This document shows positions 46,723 through 56,927 of a stretch of DNA of 64,000 nucleotides, in pieces; positions within the stretch are counted from its first letter, which is position 1; each line of letters opens with the position of its first letter. The notes beneath the pieces are model-generated. The model was not told the DNA's origin. It saw only the letters and a list, made by a program, of their open reading frames with translations, and searched no databases. A program made the position numbers and the translations under genes. Source of the stretch: Nocardia mexicana NBRC 108244. GTDB lineage: Bacteria; Actinomycetota; Actinomycetes; Mycobacteriales; Mycobacteriaceae. The stretch spans positions 20,677 to 84,676 of the forward strand of contig NZ_BDBV01000076.1 of the NCBI RefSeq assembly GCF_001613165.1, written 5' to 3'.

Positions 46723-47331
46723 CTACACGGAGTTCGCCCCGGCGCGGGCGAGGATTTCGTCGACGGTCTGGTCGACGGTGAGATCCGAGGAGTCGAGCCA
46801 CAAACCGAGGCGCGGGGTTTCCGCGTGTAGGACCTTGTCGAGGTCGGCGACGGTGAAGGTGCCGTACGCCTTCTTGCCGCGACCGGCCTCGCGGCGCTCG
46901 ATGGCTTCGGGCCGGGGTGCGAGCACTACGACGTAGAGCGGGCGGGTGCGGATCTGCTCGATCGTGTACGGCAGCAGTTCACCGAGCACGGTGTCCTGCA
47001 GGACGGCCGTGAACCCCTCCGCCGCATAGCCGTCCGCGACCTGCGCCGCCAGGCGGTGCCGCAGCCGCAACTGCGCCAACGCTTCCGGGCTCGGATCCGG
47101 TGACATCTCGGCGCTGCCGCTGACCACGGAGCGCCGGTAGGTATCGCCGCGCACGTGCGCCGAGCGCGGCAGGCGCTCGGCGAGCGCCTGCGCCACGGTG
47201 GATTTCCCGGCGGCCTGAATCCCGGTGATCAGATAGACCGCCCCACCGCCCGCCTGCTCCCCGAGTTCCGCCTCGTCGGCTGCTCGAAGGTGCTCACGGG
47301 ACAGGTCGGGGCGCGCGGCGGGTTCGGTCAT
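46723..47331 (-). CDS. P-loop kinase-like protein
   Basis: This 202-residue protein has a Walker A motif at 37-45 (GIQAAGKST) and resembles AAA-33 or chloramphenicol phosphotransferase-like kinases. HVRGDTYRR and LQDTVLGELL are typical nearby motifs. The ATG at 47331 (MTEPAARPDL) is preferred, though the frame extends upstream. It has no clear link to steroid metabolism and lies in the block that separates fadE27 from fadD19. The substrate is unknown. Confidence 0.78.
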   Translation of the reverse strand: MTEPAARPDLSREHLRAADEAELGEQAGGGAVYLITGIQAAGKSTVAQALAERLPRSAHVRGDTYRRSVVSGSAEMSPDPSPEALAQLRLRHRLAAQVADGYAAEGFTAVLQDTVLGELLPYTIEQIRTRPLYVVVLAPRPEAIERREAGRGKKAYGTFTVADLDKVLHAETPRLGLWLDSSDLTVDQTVDEILARAGANSV

Positions 47332-47490
47332 GACTGGACCATATGTGCGCGGCCGACATCGCCGCACCCGCATTTCCACGGCACGTCGACGGACGTTTCG
47401 TTACGGACCGCAACTACTCGATGAATTTCGGCCGCCCGACCCGTCGGAATCCATGTACACGTACCGACTGCGCAGTCGAAAGGGACCGAC

Positions 47491-47907
47491 ATGGCCAGCA
47501 AGATGATCTTCCTCAACCTCCCCGTCACCGATCTGGAGCGGTCCAAGAGGTTCTACGAGGCGCTGGGCTGGAAGGTGAATCAGGACTTCACCGACGACAA
47601 TGCCGCCTGCGTCGTCGTCGACGACAACATCTGCCTGATGCTGCTGGTGCCGCCGTTCTTCGAAACCTTCAGCAAGCGCCCCATCGCGGATACCGTCGGC
47701 GCCATCGGCTCTCTCTACGCACTGTCGCTGGGCAGCGCCCAGGAGGTCGACGACCTCACCGACGCCGCCGTCGCGGCCGGCGGCACCGAGGAGGTCAGCG
47801 CGGACAAGCGTGCCCAGGAGGCCCAGGTCGGCATGCACGGGCGCACCTTCATCGACCCGGACGGCCACCAGTGGGAGCCCTTCTACATGGCCCACCCGGC
47901 GGCCTGA
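47491..47907 (+). CDS. VOC-family (glyoxalase-like) protein
   Basis: This 138-residue protein has the vicinal-oxygen-chelate beta-alpha-beta-beta-beta fold: IFLNLPVTDLERSKRFYEAL at the start and TFIDPDGHQWEPFYM at the end, with metal-ligand candidates His and Glu in the latter. Such proteins act as dioxygenases, isomerases or binding proteins. It converges on a SigG-like sigma gene 22 bp away, a pairing seen in related genomes. Confidence 0.88.
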   Translation: MASKMIFLNLPVTDLERSKRFYEALGWKVNQDFTDDNAACVVVDDNICLMLLVPPFFETFSKRPIADTVGAIGSLYALSLGSAQEVDDLTDAAVAAGGTEEVSADKRAQEAQVGMHGRTFIDPDGHQWEPFYMAHPAA

Positions 47908-47929
47908 TCCGCGTCGGGACGACCCGCAC

Positions 47930-48928
47930 CTACACCCGCAGCTCCTTCTCCAACCCGAACAGCGGGAACATGCGGTCGGTGTCCAGGAAGAAGTGCAGGC
48001 CGCTGATCCGGTCGCCCTCGAGCTCCAGCACGGTGATCGACCACGGCACGTAGACGCCGGGCTCCCCGCTCGGCTTGTAGTGACCGAAGGCCGGGAGACC
48101 GTTGGCGCCCGCCAGCGGGACCATCTTCGAACCGCGGCACTCGTGCCCGGTGGTGACCATGAACCGGGCGACGTTCTCCGGGCCGGAGATCCACAGCTCG
48201 AACGGCGGCATGGACAGTGCCACATCCTGTTTCAGCAGGGAGGTGAGCGTGTCCATGTCGTAGGCCTCGAAGGCCTTGACGAAGCCGTCGACGAGCTTGC
48301 GCTGTTCCTCGTCGGATTCGTCGTAGCCGCCGGACTCGTCCGGCTGCACCTTGGACATGGTGGCGCGGGCCCGCTGCAGGGCGCTGTTCACCGAGGCCGG
48401 TGACATGGTCAGCATGTCGGCGGTCTCGTTCGCGGAGAAGCGCAGCACCTCGCGCATGATCAGGATCGCGCGCTGGGTGGCCGGAAGGTGCTGCACGGCG
48501 GCCACGAACGCCAGCCGCAGCGAATCCTTGGCCGAGGCGTGCTCGGCCGGGTCGGCGCCGAAGGCCATGCCGTTGGGGATGGGCTCGACCCACACGTAGT
48601 CCGGCTGGGCGGGCGGCAGCGGGGTGTCCGGGCTCGACGGACCCGACAGGTCCATCGGCCGGGCCCGCCGCTGCGGGCCGTCCAGCATGTCCAGGCAGAC
48701 ATTGGTGGTGATCTTGTACAGCCACGAACGGATGCTGGACCGGCCCTCGAACGAGCCGTATGCCTTCCACGCCCGGGTGAACGCGTCCTGTACCGCATCC
48801 TCGGCCTCGAACGAGGACCCCAGCATCCGGTAGGCGTAAGCACACAGCTCCCGCCGGTACCCCTCGAATTGCTCCAGCACCTCGCGAGTGACCTCGGTGG
48901 AGCCGGCGGAACTGCCCGTCTTGCTCAT
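47930..48928 (-). CDS. ECF sigma factor with SnoaL-like C-terminal domain (SigG-like)
   Basis: This 332-residue protein has sigma region 2 (GSSFEAEDAVQDAFTRAWKA), region 4 (LPATQRAILIMREVLRFSAN) and a C-terminal NTF2/SnoaL-like domain (from about 210; KAFEAYDMDTLTSLL). That matches the SigG/SigX5 type, where the extra domain controls activity in place of an anti-sigma factor. The ATG at 48928 is used; an ATG 10 codons upstream is possible. Its targets are unknown. Confidence 0.88.
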   Translation of the reverse strand: MSKTGSSAGSTEVTREVLEQFEGYRRELCAYAYRMLGSSFEAEDAVQDAFTRAWKAYGSFEGRSSIRSWLYKITTNVCLDMLDGPQRRARPMDLSGPSSPDTPLPPAQPDYVWVEPIPNGMAFGADPAEHASAKDSLRLAFVAAVQHLPATQRAILIMREVLRFSANETADMLTMSPASVNSALQRARATMSKVQPDESGGYDESDEEQRKLVDGFVKAFEAYDMDTLTSLLKQDVALSMPPFELWISGPENVARFMVTTGHECRGSKMVPLAGANGLPAFGHYKPSGEPGVYVPWSITVLELEGDRISGLHFFLDTDRMFPLFGLEKELRV

Positions 48929-49031
48929 GTCAGACACTCTGGCACAAGGCACCGACAAGAAACAGCCCGTAAAGCAGGGTACCTACGTCCTAAACGTGAC
49001 ATACCGCACATGCGCCCAGGGCGCGCGACCG

Positions 49032-50684
49032 CTATTTCGTCGCGGGCGCCGGCGCATCCTCGTCGGCCGGGCACGATTCCGCGTGCGAGTGCGCCCACTT
49101 GTAGTCGGGCTTACCGGCCGGCGAGCGCTTGATCTCCTCGACGAACCAGAGGCTGCGGGGCATCTTGTAGGAGGAGATCTCCTGGGTCAGCATCGGGCGC
49201 AGTTCGTCCAGGGTCGGCCGCTTGCCGCCGCGGCACTGCACGACCGCACACACCCGCTGCCCCCAGCGCTCGTCGGCGACGCCGATCACCAGCGCGTCGA
49301 AGATCTCCGGATGCGACTTCAGCGCGCCCTCGACCTCCTCGGGGTAGATCTTCTCCCCGCCGCTGTTGATGCTCACCGACCCGCGGCCGAGCATGGTCAC
49401 GGTGCCGTCCTCCTCCACCCGGGCGTAGTCGCCGGGGATGGAGTAGCGAATCCCGTTGAACTCCTTGAAGGTTGCCGCCGTCTTGACCGGGTCGTTGTAG
49501 TAGCCGACCGGGATGTGCCCCTTGCGGGCGAGCATGCCGACCTGCCCCGAACCGGGCGTGACGGGGGTGCCCTGCTCGTCGAGCACCGCGGTGGAGGCGT
49601 CGATCTTCACCCGCGGGCCGCCGGTGTGCGTGGCGCCCTTGGACGCCACGGCCAGGCCGCCGAAGCCGGTCTCCGAGGCGCCGATCGAGTCGGTGATCAT
49701 CGTGGTCGACAGCAGCTCGATGAACTCGTCCTTGAGCGACGGTGAGAAGAGCGCCGCGCTACTGGCCATCGCCCACAGATTCGAATGCTTGTAGGGCTCA
49801 CCGGTTTCCGGGTTGCCCGCCTTCAGCGCGTCGAGCATCGGCCGCGCCATGGCGTCGCCGGTGATGAAGATGAGGTTGACGTTGTGGCGGTCGATGGCCT
49901 GCCAGACGCCGTGCCCGGTGAACTCCGGCAGCATGATCGCCTTGCCGCCGTCGAACAGGCTGTGGAAGGTGGCGGCCTGCGAGCCGCCGTGAATCATCGG
50001 CGGGATCGGGTAGCGGGTCAGCTGGGCGTTGCTCGCGCCGTTCTTGGCCTGCTGCCACTCGTCTTCCACGTATTCGCCGGTCATGAAGTTGATGCCGCCG
50101 CCGAGCACGCGCCACCAGTCCTCCTGGCGCCACATCACGCCCTTGGGCATGCCGGTGGTGCCGCCGGTGTAGATCATGAAGATGTCGTCGGGCGAACGGT
50201 CCCCGAAGTCGCGCTCGCCGGACGTCGTCGCCAGCGCCGCTTCGTATTCCACCGAATCGGGGGCGGTCGGCACCTCGGACTCGGTGCCGTCGTTCACCAC
50301 GATCACCGCCTTCAGCTTCGGGCTCGCCGGACGGACGGCCGTCACCCGATCGCTGTAGCGCCGCTCGTGAATCAGCGCGACCATATCCGAGTTGTCGATG
50401 ATGTACTGCAACTCGTTCTCGACGTATCGGAAGTTCACGTTGACCATCACGGCCCGCGCCTTGAACACCGCGATCATGGCCTCCACGGCCTCGATGGTGT
50501 TGCGCGAGTAGATGCCGACCTTGTCGCCCGGCTGCACGCCCTGTCCCTGCAGGTAGTGCGCGAGTCGGTTGGCCCGATCCTCGAGCTCGGCGTAGGTCAC
50601 CGAGCGAGTGTCGTCGGCCAGCGCGACGCGGTCCGGCACGAGGTCGATGGTGTGTTCGACAAGGTCCGCTATGTTGTGGCTCAC
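49032..50684 (-). CDS. fadD19: Steroid side-chain acyl-CoA synthetase FadD19
   Basis: This 550-residue ANL-superfamily enzyme activates a cholesterol-derived acid to its CoA thioester. Key motifs are YTGGTTGMPKGVMWR, SIGASETGFGG, PGDYARVEEDGTVTMLGRG and the C-terminal Lys in RSPAGKPDYKWA. It is nearly collinear with M. tuberculosis FadD19. The GTG start at 50684 lies 11 bp from a KstR-like operator. Confidence 0.93.
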   Translation of the reverse strand: MSHNIADLVEHTIDLVPDRVALADDTRSVTYAELEDRANRLAHYLQGQGVQPGDKVGIYSRNTIEAVEAMIAVFKARAVMVNVNFRYVENELQYIIDNSDMVALIHERRYSDRVTAVRPASPKLKAVIVVNDGTESEVPTAPDSVEYEAALATTSGERDFGDRSPDDIFMIYTGGTTGMPKGVMWRQEDWWRVLGGGINFMTGEYVEDEWQQAKNGASNAQLTRYPIPPMIHGGSQAATFHSLFDGGKAIMLPEFTGHGVWQAIDRHNVNLIFITGDAMARPMLDALKAGNPETGEPYKHSNLWAMASSAALFSPSLKDEFIELLSTTMITDSIGASETGFGGLAVASKGATHTGGPRVKIDASTAVLDEQGTPVTPGSGQVGMLARKGHIPVGYYNDPVKTAATFKEFNGIRYSIPGDYARVEEDGTVTMLGRGSVSINSGGEKIYPEEVEGALKSHPEIFDALVIGVADERWGQRVCAVVQCRGGKRPTLDELRPMLTQEISSYKMPRSLWFVEEIKRSPAGKPDYKWAHSHAESCPADEDAPAPATK

Positions 50685-50694
50685 AGGACAAAAA

Positions 50695-50708
50695 TAGAAC
50701 GTGTTCTT
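50695..50708. promoter_or_regulatory. KstR-like operator 5 (fadD19 promoter)
   Basis: TAGAACGTGTTCTT matches the KstR consensus except for the last fixed base. It lies directly upstream of fadD19. Confidence 0.8.
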
Positions 50709-50821
50709 GGTCCTGACAAGAGTCAATTTACACCGTTTACGAATTCCCCAGGCCGACGATAGACGGCCACGGGTGACGGCGTGACCGGTTCGACCAAATA
50801 CGTTGTGGCCCAACGAGGAAT

Positions 50822-50884
50822 GCCCGCCTGGCGATGCCAAGCGGGCGCGGGCCGGGGCGGTCGATCGGGCTGCGCCGATCGACC
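50822..50884. terminator. Two hairpins downstream of the second acyl-CoA synthetase
   Basis: The first hairpin is GCCCGCCTGGC/GCCAAGCGGGC (50823-50847), an 11-bp stem with one G-U pair. The second is GGTCGATCGG (50859-50868) with CCGATCGACC (50875-50884), a perfect 10-bp stem. They follow the gene at 50936-52477 and precede the fadD19 promoter on the minus strand, so they are likely terminators. Confidence 0.6.
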
Positions 50885-50935
50885 ACGACCGACTCGATAT
50901 CAGTTCGGTTATAACGGAAGGCTATTGCTTTCCGT

Positions 50936-52477
50936 CTAGGTGGTCACGTATCGGTCCCGGATCTTGCGCTTGTAGAGTTTCCCGTTCGGGTCGCGGGGCA
51001 GCTCGTCCATGTAGTCGATGCTGCGGGGCAGCTTGTACTTCGCCAGCCGGCTCGCGGCGAACTCCATCAGCTCCCGGGTCAGTTCGTCACCGGCCGTGAC
51101 ACCCTCGGCGGGTTGCACCACGGCCTTGACCTCCTGGCCCCAATCCTCGTGCGGCAGACCGAAAACCGCGACGTCGGCGACCTTGGGATGGGTGATCAGC
51201 TCGCCCTCGATCTCGGCGGGGTAGATGTTCACCCCGCCGGACAGGATCAGATCCGAGCGGCGGTCGTGCAGGAACAGATAGCCGTCTTCGTCCATATGGC
51301 CGATGTCGCCGACGGTGAACAGGTCGCCGACGCGGGCATCCTCGGTCTTGGCCCTGTCCTTGTGGTACTCGAAATTGGAGCCGCCCATCCGCATGTAGAC
51401 CGTGCCGATCTCGCCGGGCGGCACCTCGTTGCCGTCGTCGTCGAGCACCTTCACCACCGCGTACGGCCACGCCTTGCCGACCGATCCGGGCTTCTCGAGC
51501 CACTCCGCGCCACTGATGGACGTGCCGCCGCCCTCGGTCGCGGCGTAGTACTCGGTGACGACCGGGCCCCACCACTCGAGCATCCGGCGCTTGGTCTCCT
51601 GCGGGCACGGTGCCGCGCCGTGAATCATGCACCGCAGCGACGACACATCGTATTTCGCGCGCACCTCCTCCGGCAGCGCCAGCAGCCGGTGGAACTGGGT
51701 CGGCACCATGTGGCTGTGCGTGACGCGGTGGGCGTCGATCAGCCGCAGCATCTCCTCCGGATCCCACTTGTCCATCAGAACGACCTTGTGCCCCAGCTGA
51801 ATCGAGATGGAGGCGAAGTTCAGCACGGCGGTGTGATACAGCGGCGAGCCGCAGATGTGGACGTGGTCGTCGAACGGCTGGATGCCGAACAAGCCGAAGA
51901 ATCCGGTCGCCTGGGGCCCGATCACATCCGGGTCGGCGCCGGTGAGCGGACGCCGAACTCCCTTGGGGCGCCCCGTGGTTCCCGAGGTGTACAGCATCGG
52001 CGCCCCGGTGGTGCGGACGTCGGGACGGCCGCTCTCCCCCGCACCCAACTCCGCGAGCGGCCGGAAGCCCTCCACCGAACCCACCGAAAAGCGCGCGTCC
52101 GCAGGAACTTTCGCCTCGTCGGCGGCGGTGCGGGCGGCCGCGGCGAAACGCTCGTCCGCGACGAACGCCTTCGCCTCGCTGTCACCGAGGATGTAGGCGA
52201 CCTCCGGACCGGTGAGATGCCAGTTCACCGCCACGATGTACAGCCCGGCCTGATACGCCGCGAAGTACACCGCGAGCGCCTCGGCGGTGTTGTGCACCAT
52301 GGACACCAGCACGTCCCCGGCGCGCAGGCCCCGCGCCTGCAGGCCCCGAGCGAACCGGTCGGCCTGCGCGGCCAGTTCCGCGTAGCTGACCTCCCGGCCC
52401 GTCGGATCGACGACCGCGATCCGTTCGGGTGCGGCGGCGGCGATATTCCACAATCCCAGCTTTTGTGCCTGCTCCAT
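50936..52477 (-). CDS. Acyl-CoA synthetase (FadD4-like)
   Basis: This 513-residue ANL enzyme has LYTSGTTGRPKGVRRPL, EYYAATEGGG, VGDIGHMDEDGYLFLHDRRS and DPNGKLYKRKIRD with the catalytic Lys. It resembles the FadD4 type more than FadD19. An ATG at 52477 is preferred because GAGGGG lies 8 bp upstream; a GTG at 52486 is the alternative. A perfect KstR-like operator lies upstream, so a role in sterol breakdown is likely. The substrate is unknown. Confidence 0.88.
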   Translation of the reverse strand: MEQAQKLGLWNIAAAAPERIAVVDPTGREVSYAELAAQADRFARGLQARGLRAGDVLVSMVHNTAEALAVYFAAYQAGLYIVAVNWHLTGPEVAYILGDSEAKAFVADERFAAAARTAADEAKVPADARFSVGSVEGFRPLAELGAGESGRPDVRTTGAPMLYTSGTTGRPKGVRRPLTGADPDVIGPQATGFFGLFGIQPFDDHVHICGSPLYHTAVLNFASISIQLGHKVVLMDKWDPEEMLRLIDAHRVTHSHMVPTQFHRLLALPEEVRAKYDVSSLRCMIHGAAPCPQETKRRMLEWWGPVVTEYYAATEGGGTSISGAEWLEKPGSVGKAWPYAVVKVLDDDGNEVPPGEIGTVYMRMGGSNFEYHKDRAKTEDARVGDLFTVGDIGHMDEDGYLFLHDRRSDLILSGGVNIYPAEIEGELITHPKVADVAVFGLPHEDWGQEVKAVVQPAEGVTAGDELTRELMEFAASRLAKYKLPRSIDYMDELPRDPNGKLYKRKIRDRYVTT

Positions 52478-52495
52478 CGAAGTCACCCCTCGAAC

Positions 52496-52510
52496 TTAGA
52501 ACGTGTTCTA
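52496..52510. promoter_or_regulatory. KstR-like operator 6
   Basis: TTAGAACGTGTTCTA contains TAGAACGTGTTCTA, a full match to the KstR consensus and the most symmetrical site in the window. It lies just upstream of the acyl-CoA synthetase at 50936-52477. Confidence 0.88.
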
Positions 52511-52543
52511 CATCTGGACAAGGGTCGGTGACCACTCGATTCC

Positions 52544-53581
52544 CTAGGACTGGATCAGGGGCGCGAGGCGCTCGAATTGCGCGGCGTCGCGCACCCCGAC
52601 CAAGAGCATGGTGACCCCGGCCTGCTCCCACACCTTCAGCTGTTCCCGCACGTGCGCCTCGTCGCCGATGATGGTGGTGTCGAGGATCAGCTCGTCCGGC
52701 ACCGCGGCCGCCGCCTCCTCCTTCCGCCCGGACCGGAACAGCCGGGTGATCTCGTCGACCTGGTCGCCGTACCCCATCCGCCGGTACACCTGCGCGTGGA
52801 AATTCAGCTCCTCCGCACCCATGCCGCCGATGTAGAGCGCCATGAACGGGCGCAGCCGATCGAGTTCGCCCTTGGTGTCGTCGGTGAGGATGACCTGCGC
52901 GGTGGCGGCGATCTCGAAGTCCTCCCGCGAACGCCGGGCACCCGCTCGCGCGAAGCCCTCGTCGAGCCATTCGTTGTACATCCCGGCCAGCCGCGGCGTG
53001 TAGTAGATCGCCAGCCAGCCGTCCGCGATCTCGGCGGTCAGCGCCACATTCTTGGGCCCCTCGGCACCGAGCCAGATCGGCAGATCCGCACGCAGCGGGT
53101 GGGTGATCGGTTTGAGCGGCTTGCCCAGACCGGTCGCGCCCGGCCCGGTGTAGGGCATCGGGAAATGCGGCCCGTCGCTCACCACCTTGCCCTCCCGCGC
53201 CAGCACCTGCCGGATGATCCCGACGTACTCTCGGGTCCGCTGCAACGGCTTGGCGAACGGCTGGCCGTACCAGCCCTCCACCACCTGCGGACCCGAGACG
53301 CCGAGGCCGAGGATGTGCCGCCCGCCGGTGAGATGGTCCATGGTCAGCGCCGCCATCGCCGTGGCCGCGGGCGTGCGCGCCGACAGCTGCACCACCGAGG
53401 TGCCCAGTCGCACCCGGCTGGTCTGCGACCCCCACCAGGCCAGGGGCGTGAACGCGTCCGAACCCCACGATTCGGCGGTGAACACCGCGTCGAATCCGGT
53501 TTCCTCGGCGGCGGCGACCAATTCCCCGACATTGGACGGCGGCTGCGCGCCCCAATATCCGAGCTGCAATCCGAAACGCAT
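52544..53581 (-). CDS. F420-dependent LLM-class oxidoreductase (Rv3520c-like)
   Basis: This 345-residue protein has the luciferase-like TIM-barrel fold, with MRFGLQLGYWGAQPP at the start, LGTSVVQLSARTPA and LGLGVSGPQVVEGWYG. It resembles the F420-dependent enzyme beside ltp4/ltp3 in M. tuberculosis. It is divergent from the DUF35 gene with a KstR-like site between them, which ties it to sterol breakdown. The reaction is not known. Confidence 0.88.
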   Translation of the reverse strand: MRFGLQLGYWGAQPPSNVGELVAAAEETGFDAVFTAESWGSDAFTPLAWWGSQTSRVRLGTSVVQLSARTPAATAMAALTMDHLTGGRHILGLGVSGPQVVEGWYGQPFAKPLQRTREYVGIIRQVLAREGKVVSDGPHFPMPYTGPGATGLGKPLKPITHPLRADLPIWLGAEGPKNVALTAEIADGWLAIYYTPRLAGMYNEWLDEGFARAGARRSREDFEIAATAQVILTDDTKGELDRLRPFMALYIGGMGAEELNFHAQVYRRMGYGDQVDEITRLFRSGRKEEAAAAVPDELILDTTIIGDEAHVREQLKVWEQAGVTMLLVGVRDAAQFERLAPLIQS

Positions 53582-53675
53582 TCCATTTCCTTCCGTCGGG
53601 CGCCGCCGGGGTGGGCCCCCTGAGCGCCGGGGCTTGCGGGGCGAAGCCTCCGCATGGCTACTATTGCCACCAGAA

Positions 53676-53690
53676 TAAGAACCTGTTCTA
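53676..53690. promoter_or_regulatory. KstR-like operator 7
   Basis: TAAGAACCTGTTCTA resembles the KstR consensus with one mismatch at the first fixed base (AAGAACCTGTTCTA). It lies between the divergent LLM oxidoreductase and the DUF35-ltp4-ltp3 operon and may control both. Confidence 0.8.
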
Positions 53691-53717
53691 CTCGATATCG
53701 TGACTCAGGGGAACACC

Positions 53718-54716
53718 ATGACCGGCACAATCGCCGAAGGAAGTGGGCCGGAAACGGGAACCGCACCCGACGTGCTCGCCGCAGAACTGCGCATGAAGTT
53801 CGACTACACCCGCTCTGTGGGACCGACCATCGGACGGTTCCTGACCGGGCTGCGCGACGGCCGCATCGTCGGCGTCCGCGGCTCCGACGGCCGGGTGTTC
53901 GTGCCACCGGCCGAATACGATCCGGTGACCGCCGATCAGCTCACCGACTTCGTGGACGTGTCCGATGTCGGCACCGTGCAGAGCTGGAGCTGGGTCCGAG
54001 ATCCCTTGCCCGGCCAGCCCTTCGACCGGCCCTTCGCCTGGGCACTGATCAAGCTCGACGGCGCCGACACCGCCCTGCTGCACGCGGTCGACGTGGCCTC
54101 CGCCGACGACCTGCGCACCGGGATGCGGGTGCGGGCGCGCTGGGCCGACGACCGGACCGGCAGCATCCACGACATCGCCTGCTTCGAACCCGGCGAGACC
54201 TCCGCCGCGCCGAGCGCGAGCGGCGAAACAGAGCCCGTCACCGGCATCGTCACCCCGATCGACCTGCGCTACAAGCACACCGCCGCGCCCCAGGAGACCG
54301 TCTACCTGCGGGCCATCGCCGAGGGGCGCCTGCTGGGCGCCCGCGCCTCGTCCGACGGCAAGGTGTACTTCCCGCCGCGCGGGGCCGACCCGCGTACCGG
54401 CGAGCCGACCGAGGATTATGTCGAGCTCGCCGACACCGGCGTCGTCACCACCTTCTGCATCGTGAACGTGCCGTTCCAGGGCCAGCGCATCAAGCCGCCG
54501 TACGTGGCCGCCTACGTGCTGCTCGACGGCTCCGATATCCCGTTCCTGCACCTCGTGCTCGGCTGCGAGGCGAGCGAGGTCCGGATGGGCATGCGGGTCA
54601 AGGCCTCCTGGAAACCCCGCGAGGAGTGGACCCACGAGGGCCTGGACAACATCTCGCACTTCGAGCCCACCGGCGAGCCCGACGCCGACTACGACTCCTT
54701 CTCGCAGCACTTGTAG
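53718..54716 (+). CDS. Tandem DUF35 OB-fold protein (Rv3521-like)
   Basis: This 332-residue protein carries two related DUF35/OB-fold halves (about 20-165 and 175-320), each with a G-R-V/K-V-F/Y-F/V-P-P core (GRVFVPPAEY, GKVYFPPRGAD) and a G-M-R-V-R/K-A strand. The cysteine zinc finger found in many DUF35 proteins is missing in both. DUF35 proteins bind thiolase-like partners such as Ltp2; here the partners are probably Ltp4 and Ltp3, encoded next. The ATG at 53718 has AGGGGAA upstream. Confidence 0.87.
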   Translation: MTGTIAEGSGPETGTAPDVLAAELRMKFDYTRSVGPTIGRFLTGLRDGRIVGVRGSDGRVFVPPAEYDPVTADQLTDFVDVSDVGTVQSWSWVRDPLPGQPFDRPFAWALIKLDGADTALLHAVDVASADDLRTGMRVRARWADDRTGSIHDIACFEPGETSAAPSASGETEPVTGIVTPIDLRYKHTAAPQETVYLRAIAEGRLLGARASSDGKVYFPPRGADPRTGEPTEDYVELADTGVVTTFCIVNVPFQGQRIKPPYVAAYVLLDGSDIPFLHLVLGCEASEVRMGMRVKASWKPREEWTHEGLDNISHFEPTGEPDADYDSFSQHL

Positions 54717-54732
54717 AGAGGCGCTGAATACC

Positions 54733-55760
54733 TTGAGTGACAACACATCCGATATCGCGGTCGTGGGCTTCGCGCACGCACCGCACGTCCCCGAGACCTA
54801 CGGCACCACCAACGGTGTCGAGATGCTGGCGCCGTGCTTCCGGCACCTGTACGACAAGCTCGGCATCACCGTCTCCGACATCGACTTCTGGTGCTCCGGA
54901 TCCTCGGATTACCTTGCGGGCCGGGCCTTCTCGTTCATCTCGGCGATCGACTCGATCGGCGCGGTGCCGCCGATCAACGAATCGCACGTGGAGATGGACG
55001 CGGCCTGGGCGCTGTACGAGGCGTGGGTGAAACTGCGCTCCGGACAGGCGAAGACGGCGCTGGTGTACGGATTCGGCAAGGCCTCCGCCGGGACGCTACG
55101 CCAGGTTCTCACCCTGCAGACCGATCCGTACCTGGTCGCCCCGCTGTGGCCGGACGCCACGTCGATGGCCGGGCTGCAGGCGCGGGCCGGGCTGGACGCC
55201 GGTCGCTGGACCGAGCGGGATATGGCCGCGGTAACGGCCGCCGACGACGCCGAGATCGAAAAGCGGCTCGCCGCACCGTATGTCGCCGATCCGCTGCGCG
55301 AACACGATATCGCCCCGATCACCGACGGCGCCGCCGCGATCGTGCTGGCCGTGGGTGACCGCGCACGCGAGCTGTGCGAGCGCCCGGCGTGGCTGACCGA
55401 TATGGCGCATCGCATCGACACCCCCATCCTGGGCGCCCGCGATCTCACCGTCTCCGCCTCGGCCACGGCCGCCGCCAAGGCCGTAACCGGCGGCGACACA
55501 GGCGGATTCGATATCGCGGAGCTGCACGCGCAGTTCAGCCACGAGCAGCTGATCCTGAAAGAGGCCCTCGGCCTGGGTGATTCGACCCGCATCAACCCCT
55601 CGGGCGGCCCCCTGTCGGGCAACCCGATGTTCGCGGCGGGCCTGGAGCGCATCGGCTTCGCCGCGACGCAGATCATGAACGGCGACGCCGGGCGCGCCCT
55701 CGCCCACGCGGCGAGCGGCCCTGCGCTGCAGCAGAACCTGGTGGCCAAACTGGAGGCACG

Positions 55761-55764
<4 letters not shown>
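54733..55764 (+). CDS. ltp4: Thiolase-like lipid-transfer protein Ltp4
   Basis: This 343-residue SCP-x/thiolase-superfamily protein matches M. tuberculosis Ltp4. The start is TTG at 54733, supported by GAGAGGCG upstream. It has the fold markers NESHVEMDAAWALYEAW, PITDGAAAIVLA and PSGGPLSGNPMFAAGLERIG. It overlaps ltp3 by 4 bp. Such proteins act in the last steps of side-chain loss, often with DUF35 partners; the exact reaction is unproven. Confidence 0.9.

Positions 55765-56923
<1,159 letters not shown>

Positions 56924-56927
<4 letters not shown>

Noticed and set aside
46723..48928. Genomic island with mobile elements between fadE27 and fadD19
   Set aside because: No transposase, integrase, tRNA target or flanking repeat was seen, and the base composition matches the surroundings. 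It was kept only as a synteny break.
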